From Bacillota bacterium (GTDB lineage Bacteria > Bacillota_I > Bacilli_A > Erysipelotrichales > Erysipelotrichaceae), in the NCBI GenBank assembly GCA_023388535.1, contig JAEWFZ010000037.1, positions 1-28,074 of the forward strand: DNA of 28,074 bases, written 5' to 3'. The notes beneath the pieces were generated by a model that did no database searches, had not been told where the DNA came from, and saw nothing but the letters and a program-made list of their open reading frames with translations. This document shows positions 22,153-28,074 of the stretch, piece by piece. The first letter of the stretch is position 1; each line of letters begins with the position of its first letter. The position numbers and the translations under genes were made by a program.

Positions 22153-22178
22153 AGAACTAGTTTCGTGAAACTAGTTTT
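22153..22178. repeat. Right copy of the 26-bp target duplication; palindromic terminator
   Basis: Identical to 20543-20568. It contains the stop codon of the minus-strand gene ending at 22171. On the plus strand it is followed by CTTTTTCG, so this copy keeps the T run for transcripts leaving the insertion sequence rightward. Confidence 0.9.
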
Positions 22179-22425
22179 CTTTTTCGTCTTCTTTGTGTTT
22201 GGTATGATCTGGATAAATGTCCGTTTTCTGAGCATGAACCAATAACTCATCATCGTAGCCTTCTAGAGCATCCTTTTCCGTGGTTTGGGTAGCCTCGGGC
22301 TCATTGAGAGGATTTTCAAGTTTCTTAGAAACTTCAGGTTTACTCACTGGGACTTTAACCTCTGGAACTGGTGTTCTAGGTTCTGTCACATCAAGATCTC
22401 TTGGCTCTTTATTATCTTTGGTCAT
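22171..22425 (-). CDS. Small charged, probably disordered protein
   Basis: 84 aa, rich in Pro, Glu, Lys and Asp (for example TEPRTPVPEVKVPVSKPEVS), with no hydrophobic core, signal peptide or cysteine. It looks intrinsically disordered. I do not recognise a family. A strong AGGAGGT lies six bases before the ATG, and an extended -10 (TGTTATAAT, 22457-22449) precedes it, so expression is well supported. Before the insertion it was convergent with the small membrane protein gene, their stops only about 20 bases apart within one shared terminator. Its TAG stop is in the right target repeat. The downstream U run on this strand was displaced by the insertion. Confidence 0.75.
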   Translation of the reverse strand: MTKDNKEPRDLDVTEPRTPVPEVKVPVSKPEVSKKLENPLNEPEATQTTEKDALEGYDDELLVHAQKTDIYPDHTKHKEDEKEN

Positions 22426-22448
22426 AAACTTACCTCCTATTACCTATG

Positions 22449-22457
22449 ATTATAACA
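22449..22457 (-). promoter_or_regulatory. Promoter of the small disordered protein gene (extended -10)
   Basis: TGTTATAAT on the minus strand, 24 bases before the ATG at 22425. It lies just beyond the stop of the WYL regulator gene on the same strand. Confidence 0.65.
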
Positions 22458-22464
22458 TGAGTAC

Positions 22465-23439
22465 TTAGTTTTGATATAGAGATAGCGTCTTCTCCAGAAT
22501 TTCTTTATAATCTTGCCTCAACTGCTTAGGTTCAAGAACCTCGATAGCATCATGGAATTGAGCTACCCAATATAACAATCCGGTCTTGGTAATTTTTAAT
22601 CTCATAATAAAATAGTCGGGTTCCTCTTGGGTTATAAAGACCTCTTGGCCAAATTCGTCGATAACATCATCTAAGATTTTGATATGACAACGCAAGCTGC
22701 ATTCCAGCATTTCCCCTTGAAACATATAAGGCCGACGCGCGACATAACTGTAGGGATCAAGTTCCTGATCTAGTGGTTGACGAACTTGTTTGTCTAAGAT
22801 TTTAACATTACGCATCTTGTCGATACGATAGAAAGCTATGCTTTGATAACTATCGTGAGAACAAATCAAATAAAGTCTTTCATTCCAATTGACAATGTAA
22901 TAGGGGTGTAGAATATATGGTTTTTCACGACGCGATTGTAGTTTTTTATCGATGTTATAACGCAAATAGTCAACGCTGATGGGGTAATCGCCCTTAATCG
23001 CATCAATGATTTCCAAGGTAGCATTAATTAATTGTTTATTTCCAGTTTTGTGTGCTTGGTAGACTAACGGATGTAATCTCAAGCTTTTCTGATCATTTTT
23101 AGATTGTGTATGTAGGACTTTTCGAATCAGTTCTTTCGTTAAATGTTTGGGAATAAAGGAGGCGCCTTGAAGTAAATGAATTAAGATAGCTACTTCCTCT
23201 TTTTCAAACGTTCGGGTTAAAAGCTTGTAGCCTTTACGATTTTCTTGGAATGTTTCGACCTCAATTCCATAATGATTTAAATAAGCCACATGATCATACA
23301 AGGTCCGTCGGTCGATGCTGATCTGATACTGTTGGGATAGTTTCGATAAGATTTCCGGTTGGGTTAAGTAAGTTTCGTTATCGGTATGTTCTTTTAAAAT
23401 TTGATAAATGGGAAATAATGCATTTTTATATTTGCTCAT
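22465..23439 (-). CDS. WYL-domain transcriptional regulator with N-terminal HTH
   Basis: 324 aa. The first 70 residues form a DeoR/YafY-like winged helix (YLTQPEILSKLSQQYQISIDRRTLYDHVAYL). The middle (about 170-230) is a WYL domain with LHPYYIVNWNERLYLICSHD and IAFYRIDKMRNVKIL. The C-terminal WCX region ends LRQDYKEILEKTLSLYQN. WYL regulators sense small nucleic-acid or other ligands and can activate or repress. The ATG at 23439 has GAGGTG five bases upstream. It is divergent from the flavodoxin gene, so the 82-base gap between them is the obvious operator region; self-regulation and control of flavodoxin and the ABC genes are possible but inferred. Confidence 0.88.
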   Translation of the reverse strand: MSKYKNALFPIYQILKEHTDNETYLTQPEILSKLSQQYQISIDRRTLYDHVAYLNHYGIEVETFQENRKGYKLLTRTFEKEEVAILIHLLQGASFIPKHLTKELIRKVLHTQSKNDQKSLRLHPLVYQAHKTGNKQLINATLEIIDAIKGDYPISVDYLRYNIDKKLQSRREKPYILHPYYIVNWNERLYLICSHDSYQSIAFYRIDKMRNVKILDKQVRQPLDQELDPYSYVARRPYMFQGEMLECSLRCHIKILDDVIDEFGQEVFITQEEPDYFIMRLKITKTGLLYWVAQFHDAIEVLEPKQLRQDYKEILEKTLSLYQN

Positions 23440-23471
23440 ACTAACACCTCAGCTCAATAGTATCATATTCA

Positions 23472-23501
23472 TTGACCGCTTTAAGCTTTATTCATTAAAA
23501 T
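23472..23501 (+). promoter_or_regulatory. Flavodoxin promoter
   Basis: TTGACC (23472-23477), 18-base spacer, TAAAAT (23496-23501), 20 bases before the ATG. A possible divergent -10 for the WYL gene (TGATACTAT) lies at about 23458-23466 on the minus strand. Confidence 0.65.
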
Positions 23502-23521
23502 CATAGGGAATCGAGGTTAAT

Positions 23522-23968
23522 ATGGAAAAAATTGAAATTATTTATTGGACCGCTACAGGCTGCACGGAAATGATGGCCAAAGCGCTGAGTCGCGGCATTG
23601 AAAATAAAGAGGTAAAAGCTAACCTAAACTTTGTTACAGAAGCTAATTTAGAAGACTTAGTCACCGCAGATTTAATAGCTTTAGGTTGTCCGGCTCAAGG
23701 AACGGAAGAACTTGATGAAACCGAGTTTGAGCCATTTTTCGAAAAAGCCTTACCTTATATAAAAGATAAAAAAGTATTCATCTTTGGTAGTTATGGCTGG
23801 GGTTTAGGCGAATATCAAGCAGTTTGGAAAAAACGCTTAGAAGCCGCAGGTGCAACCGTGGTCCTAGAACCACTAGCTGTTTTTGAGATACCGACTCAAA
23901 AAGATATGAATGAAATTTATCAACAAGGAGAACGCTTAGCTCAGCTAGTTAAAGAAACTAAACTATGA
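23522..23968 (+). CDS. Flavodoxin
   Basis: A 148-aa FMN electron carrier with a low-potential role similar to ferredoxin. The phosphate loop is WTATGCTEMMA (9-19; the usual S/TxTGNT with Cys in place of Asn), the second FMN loop is LGCPAQGTEELDETEF, and FGSYGWGLGEY supplies the third loop and the isoalloxazine-stacking aromatic. The length is that of a short-chain flavodoxin. GAGGTTAAT precedes the ATG. The ABC exporter begins 33 bases downstream without a terminator, so the two may be co-transcribed, though no functional link is obvious. Confidence 0.92.
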   Translation: MEKIEIIYWTATGCTEMMAKALSRGIENKEVKANLNFVTEANLEDLVTADLIALGCPAQGTEELDETEFEPFFEKALPYIKDKKVFIFGSYGWGLGEYQAVWKKRLEAAGATVVLEPLAVFEIPTQKDMNEIYQQGERLAQLVKETKL

Positions 23969-24001
23969 TAGTATGTATAGATACGATTAAAGGAACGGAC
24001 T

Positions 24002-25741
24002 ATGCGAGAATTTTTAAAAGGATTTAAAAAACAAAGGGTAGCTACTATTATTACGATAGTAACCACCATTTTAGTAATTATTATTGAACTATATCAAACT
24101 CAACTACTATCCAATATTATCGATGTCGGTATCGCTAATTTGGATATGAATTATATTTGGCAAGTTGGTTTGTTCATGGTTTTTTTAGCGACTATTAATA
24201 TTGTCTTTGGTGTCAGCGCCACTACCTTGGCCGCTAAAGCTTCGAACTTTATTACCTATGATGTACGGACTAAAGTTTATGAAAAAATTCAACATTTTTC
24301 ACTAAGAACCTATACTTCCTATACGACCGGCTCGTTAATCACGCGATTAACCAATGATTTAGACTTTTTACAAAGAACCATTATGTTTGGTTTAAGACTA
24401 TTGGTTAGAGCTCCCATCATGTTAGTATCTGCGGTTATTATTGTTTGGAATTCTTCGGCACGGATTGCTTATATGATTATTTTAGTTTTATTATTTCTTT
24501 TATTGGCGATTGCTTTTATTGTCTATAAATCGTTCCCACGATTTGGTGCCTTACAAAAGGCGGTGGATAAATTAAATCAACATGTCGAGGAAAGTTTAAC
24601 CAACATTCGCGTCATTAAATCCTTTGTTCGTGAAAAGGACGAAGATGATCGCTTTGAAACGACAAATCATAATTTAAGGTCCAAGAATTTACATGCGATG
24701 CAGTACATTTTGTTTTTTGATCCGATTATGATGTTTTCCTTAAACTTAGCCACCTTATTGATTCTTGGTATTGGTTCTCAATTGGTTGTCGGATCTGGTT
24801 CAGTATTAATTGGTGATATTTTGGTATTCATAAATTACATGCGTTTCACCTTATTTAGCTTAATGATGTTGACGATGATGTTCAATATGACGGCTATGGC
24901 AAAAGCTTCCTACAATCGTATCAATGAAGTCTTAAAGGAACCCATTGAAATTGACGATCCAGTACAACCGGTAAGCATTAGTCAACCTCAGGGAGCCATT
25001 AGTTTTGAAAATGTTCGTTTCAAATTCCATGAAGAAAACGAATTGGATGTAATTAAAGATGTTTCTTTTCAAATCGAGCCAGGCCAAATGGTTGGCATCA
25101 TTGGATCTACTGGATCGGGCAAGTCGACTTTGTTTTATTTATTAGAACGTTTAGTCATACCACAATCCGGTGCGATTAAAATTGATGGCGTTAATATTAA
25201 CGATATGACTTTAGAAGAGTTGCGTTCCTTAATCGGTTTTGTTCCACAGAGAAATACTTTGTTCACTGGAAGCATTGCTTATAACTTACGCTGGGGCGAT
25301 GCTGAGGCCAGTTTAGAAACGCTACAATGGGCTAGCGAAATCGCGGACGCTAAATCGTTTATCGAATCCTTAGATGATGGTTTTGACAGTGAACTTCAAC
25401 AGGGTGGAAGTAACTTATCGGGTGGTCAGCGGCAACGGCTCTGTATTGCTCGAGCGATTGTACCAAAACCGAAAATTTTACTATTAGATGATAGTACTAG
25501 TGCCCTAGATGCGGCTACCGAAGCTCGCGTCTTAGAACGTTTTAATCAAGAACTGAGTGGTACGACGATATTAAATATTGCACAAAAGATTTCTTCCGTA
25601 AAAGACTCTGATTTAATTCTGGTTTTAGACGATGGTAACCTGGTTGATCAAGGTACCCATGAACAGCTTTTAGCGAGTTCACAGGTTTATCAAGAAATCT
25701 ATCATTCTCAATTAGATAAAGGTGGTGATTTCGATGCGTAG
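24002..25741 (+). CDS. ABC exporter half-transporter, degenerate-site subunit
   Basis: 579 aa: six membrane spans (about 12-300) fused to an ATPase domain. Walker A is GSTGSGKST (368-376) and the signature is LSGGQ (472-476). Walker B reads ILLLDDSTSALD, so the catalytic Glu is Asp497, and the H-loop His is Gln528 (IAQKI). This pattern marks the subunit that supplies the non-catalytic site in heterodimeric exporters of the TM287/288 and BmrCD type. Its partner follows with an 8-base overlap (ATGCGTAG). The complex would pump lipids or amphipathic drugs outward; the substrate is not predictable. AAAGGA lies 8 bases before the ATG. Confidence 0.94.
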   Translation: MREFLKGFKKQRVATIITIVTTILVIIIELYQTQLLSNIIDVGIANLDMNYIWQVGLFMVFLATINIVFGVSATTLAAKASNFITYDVRTKVYEKIQHFSLRTYTSYTTGSLITRLTNDLDFLQRTIMFGLRLLVRAPIMLVSAVIIVWNSSARIAYMIILVLLFLLLAIAFIVYKSFPRFGALQKAVDKLNQHVEESLTNIRVIKSFVREKDEDDRFETTNHNLRSKNLHAMQYILFFDPIMMFSLNLATLLILGIGSQLVVGSGSVLIGDILVFINYMRFTLFSLMMLTMMFNMTAMAKASYNRINEVLKEPIEIDDPVQPVSISQPQGAISFENVRFKFHEENELDVIKDVSFQIEPGQMVGIIGSTGSGKSTLFYLLERLVIPQSGAIKIDGVNINDMTLEELRSLIGFVPQRNTLFTGSIAYNLRWGDAEASLETLQWASEIADAKSFIESLDDGFDSELQQGGSNLSGGQRQRLCIARAIVPKPKILLLDDSTSALDAATEARVLERFNQELSGTTILNIAQKISSVKDSDLILVLDDGNLVDQGTHEQLLASSQVYQEIYHSQLDKGGDFDA

Positions 25742-27536
25742 AGGAGGACCACACCACGCAGCTTCAGAAACGAAACGAAAACCCGATATCAAAGCGTTAC
25801 GACGAGTAATGTCCTATTTAGGCAGTAATCGTAAGTTGGTTTATTTTGCGATTTTCCTTTCTTTTATTACGACCGGAATCACTATTTTTAGCCAATACGC
25901 GATTAAGCCGGTTCTCGAATTAATCGAGCGTGGCTATAAACAACAAATTACGCTAGCTGAAATGAATCAAGCCATTGGTATTTGGTTATTTATTTTAGCG
26001 GTATTTTTCCTTATCGAAATTGTAGCTACCTATATCAGCGCGCGGATTATGTTAAAGGTGTCTCAGGATACCTCGTATGGGATGCGTAAAGATTTGTTTG
26101 CCCATCTTAATCGCACCAGTGTTGGTTTCCATGATCAACATCTTCAAGGTGATTTATTGTCCCGATTCAATAACGATATGGCCTCTATTTCTCAGGTCTT
26201 AGGGGATACTTTAGTTACTTTTTCTTCTAACTTTGTTTTATTAATTGGTACTTTTGTAGTCATGGTTTCCATTAGCTGGCAACTAGCTTTGGTAATCGTT
26301 GGCTTATTACCATTCATGTTTTTTCTAATTAGTAAAGTCGGAGCAAAAGCTAGAAAGACCAGTCGTGCTCGTCAAAAATCCCTGGGCATGCTTAATGGTT
26401 ATATCGAAGAGGCGATGGAAGGGAATATGGTTAATCAGGTGTTTAACCGAAATCCGATTTCTTTGGAAGAAATGAATGAAAAGTCGATGGCCTTTACCAT
26501 GCGGTCGTATGAGGCCCAAGCCTATGGTATGTTGATGATGCCGATCATGCAAAATATGAACCAATTAGTATATGCAATCAGTGGGATTGTTGGTGGTTTT
26601 CTAACGATTGAAGGACTATTGACGATTGGTGGCTTAGGAGCCTTTGTTAATATGTCTCGAGCTTTCGGTAGACCATTAAACATGATTGCTAACCAATATA
26701 CACAACTTATTTCGGCTTTATCCGCGGCCTCCAGAGTCTTTGAGATATTGGATGAGCCGTTGGAGAGCGCCAGCGATCAAGCTAAACCGCTGCTTGATGT
26801 TAAAGGTGATGTTCGTTTTAATAACGTTCATTTCTCTTATGTAGAAGGGGTTCCGATTTTAAAGGATGTCACCTTCTGGGCAAAAGTTAATCAAAAGATT
26901 GCTTTGGTTGGTTCTACCGGAGCGGGTAAAACAACCATAACCAATTTGATCACTCGTTTTTATGATATTGATTCTGGAACGATTACCATCGATGGAATAA
27001 ATATCAAAGATGTTGACCGGTATTCCTTAAGAAGTCATATCGCCATGGTCTTACAGGACACGCATTTAATTACTGGAACCATCATGGAAAATATCCGTTA
27101 TGGCCGCTTGGATGCGAGTGACGAAGAAGTAATCGAAGCGGCGAAACTAGCGAATGCCGATAGTTTTATCCAATATTTACCACAGGGCTATGATACCGTC
27201 ATCCAAGGTTCGGGAGAAGGATTATCTCAAGGTCAACAACAACTTATCAATATCGCTAGAGCGGCGGTCGCTAATCCGAAGATTTTAATCTTAGATGAAG
27301 CGACTTCCAGTATCGATACAAGAACGGAGGAGTTGGTTGAAAAAGGCATGGACCGATTGATGGAAAATCGGACGACCTTTGTCATCGCCCACCGTTTATC
27401 GACCGTACGCAATGCGAATGCGATCTTAGTCATCGAAGATGGCGCTATTATTGAGCGGGGCGATCACGATGATTTATGCGCTCAAGGAGGACGTTATGCT
27501 TCCTTAGTTTCCCAACAACACGGAGCCTTACTATGA
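25734..27536 (+). CDS. ABC exporter half-transporter, catalytic-site subunit
   Basis: 600 aa, partner of the preceding gene. Six spans after a basic N-terminal tail, then an ATPase domain with Walker A GSTGAGKTT (393-401), Walker B ILILDEATSSID with catalytic Glu522, and the H-loop IAHRLSTV (His553). Its signature is LSQGQ (497-501), not LSGGQ, which fits a heterodimer in which this noncanonical signature faces the degenerate Walker B of the partner. I start at ATG 25734, overlapping the previous stop, with GGTGGTG upstream; GTG codons at 25722 and 25725 are in frame but lie inside that site. Its stop overlaps the Nudix start (ATGA). Confidence 0.94.
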   Translation: MRRGGPHHAASETKRKPDIKALRRVMSYLGSNRKLVYFAIFLSFITTGITIFSQYAIKPVLELIERGYKQQITLAEMNQAIGIWLFILAVFFLIEIVATYISARIMLKVSQDTSYGMRKDLFAHLNRTSVGFHDQHLQGDLLSRFNNDMASISQVLGDTLVTFSSNFVLLIGTFVVMVSISWQLALVIVGLLPFMFFLISKVGAKARKTSRARQKSLGMLNGYIEEAMEGNMVNQVFNRNPISLEEMNEKSMAFTMRSYEAQAYGMLMMPIMQNMNQLVYAISGIVGGFLTIEGLLTIGGLGAFVNMSRAFGRPLNMIANQYTQLISALSAASRVFEILDEPLESASDQAKPLLDVKGDVRFNNVHFSYVEGVPILKDVTFWAKVNQKIALVGSTGAGKTTITNLITRFYDIDSGTITIDGINIKDVDRYSLRSHIAMVLQDTHLITGTIMENIRYGRLDASDEEVIEAAKLANADSFIQYLPQGYDTVIQGSGEGLSQGQQQLINIARAAVANPKILILDEATSSIDTRTEELVEKGMDRLMENRTTFVIAHRLSTVRNANAILVIEDGAIIERGDHDDLCAQGGRYASLVSQQHGALL

Positions 27537-27940
27537 GGACGGTAAATATTGTTATTGTTTACAATCAAGATAAGACGAAAGTTTTAATGTGTTTACGTCA
27601 GAAAAACCCATACCTAGGTCTCTATAATTTTGTGGGTGGCAAAGTTGAAGCTAACGAAACGATTATTGAATCTTGTTATCGTGAACTAAACGAAGAAACG
27701 GGCATTACCTCACAACAAATTGAACTGGACCATGTCATGACCTTTCAATATCATTTTTTAGATTATCAACTAGCTATTGCTGTTGGCCAAGTGGATGAAT
27801 CGATTCCTTTAAAATCGGAAAAGCATCCGCTTTTTTGGATTTCAGTGGAGGAAGACTTTGAAAATCGAGAACGCTTTGCTGGCGATGGCAATATCCAACA
27901 TATGCTCGATGTTTTACAATATAGTCAATTTAATTTTTAG
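27533..27940 (+). CDS. Nudix hydrolase (MutT / 8-oxo-dGTP diphosphatase-like)
   Basis: 135 aa. A complete Nudix box, GKVEANETIIESCYRELNEE continuing TGI (36-58), matches Gx5Ex7REUxEExGU. The MRTVNIVIVYNQDKTKVLMCLRQKNPYLGLYNFVGGKVE start resembles MutT-like 8-oxo-(d)GTP diphosphatases, but the broad family also contains ADP-ribose and NADH hydrolases, so the substrate is provisional. ATG 27533 overlaps the ABC stop (ATGA), and GGAG lies seven bases upstream, so the ABC pair and this enzyme are translationally coupled. A 7-bp inverted repeat (27950-27956 / 27959-27965) follows the stop without a T run. Confidence 0.9.
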   Translation: MRTVNIVIVYNQDKTKVLMCLRQKNPYLGLYNFVGGKVEANETIIESCYRELNEETGITSQQIELDHVMTFQYHFLDYQLAIAVGQVDESIPLKSEKHPLFWISVEEDFENRERFAGDGNIQHMLDVLQYSQFNF

Positions 27941-28074
27941 TGATTACGGTTAAGTTCCAACTTAAATGCAATGGAATAAGATCGTACACAATGCGTTAAA
28001 GAAAAATGTAAAAACCACCTATTTAAAGGGAAAAATAACAATTATTTTAGGATTAAAGTGTTAAATTCATTGGA

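Noticed and set aside
28058..28074. Possible gene start GTG at the right edge after AGGATTAAA
   Set aside because: Only five codons are visible, so neither frame nor function can be judged.
1..28074. CRISPR array, prophage or defence island
   Set aside because: No regularly spaced direct repeats, cas genes, phage structural genes or restriction genes were seen; the only clear mobile elements are the IS1182-type element and the IS3-like tail.
1..28074. UGA read as tryptophan
   Set aside because: Several genes end cleanly at TGA at family-typical lengths, and conserved Trp positions use TGG, so the standard bacterial code applies.

Overview
The window looks like chromosome of a low-GC, Gram-positive-type bacterium. 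Spacing, strong AGGAGG-type ribosome binding sites and extended -10 promoters (TGnTATAAT) fit Bacillota or their wall-less relatives. TGA is used as a stop (ldh, the metal-dependent hydrolase at 4766, gcvH) and Trp is TGG, so this is not the Mycoplasma/Spiroplasma code. Gene content (ECF S-component, DegV, Cof-type HAD, WYL regulator, a split-P glycine cleavage operon with its own lipoate ligase) suggests Acholeplasmatales/Izemoplasmatales/Haloplasma-like or Erysipelotrichia-like bacteria. The taxon is inference.

Layout. 1-330: tail of an IS3-like transposase and tRNA-Asn. 330-4700: L-lactate dehydrogenase, an NAD synthetase whose glutaminase active site looks destroyed, an SRAP-type abasic-site protein and an esterase. 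4766-6941: an overlapping trio (metal-dependent hydrolase, HAD phosphatase, ECF S-component), then a separately transcribed rubredoxin. 6977-8150: a hairpin-rich spacer, tRNA-Lys, a CpXC protein and tRNA-Glu. 8237-13283: permuted papain-fold protein, CPBP protease, Cof HAD, DegV, chromate transporter and an unrecognised acidic protein. 13559-13643: tRNA-Leu. 13815-20289: a six-gene operon, gcvT-gcvH-gcvPA-gcvPB-lplA-lpdA, holding the T, H and P proteins, the lipoate ligase that can load GcvH and the dihydrolipoamide dehydrogenase that reoxidises it. 20326-22425: two small convergent genes separated by an intact 1584-bp IS1182-type element. 22465-27940: WYL regulator, divergent flavodoxin, a heterodimeric ABC exporter and a Nudix hydrolase. 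The last 134 bases hold only a short inverted repeat that I can see.

The most interesting signals are: (1) the IS1182-type element, which sits in a palindromic terminator, duplicated it as a perfect 26-bp target repeat, carries its own inward-facing terminators, and has an upstream anti-Shine-Dalgarno arm that would mask the transposase ribosome binding site only in read-through transcripts; (2) NadE with two of three catalytic glutaminase residues replaced; (3) compact divergent promoters, one pair sharing a symmetric -10 box and another apparently giving leaderless mRNAs in both directions; (4) two tRNA genes followed by the same terminator plus a 25-bp block that may be a scar of integrase genes. 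All calls were made by reading the sequence, without database searches.
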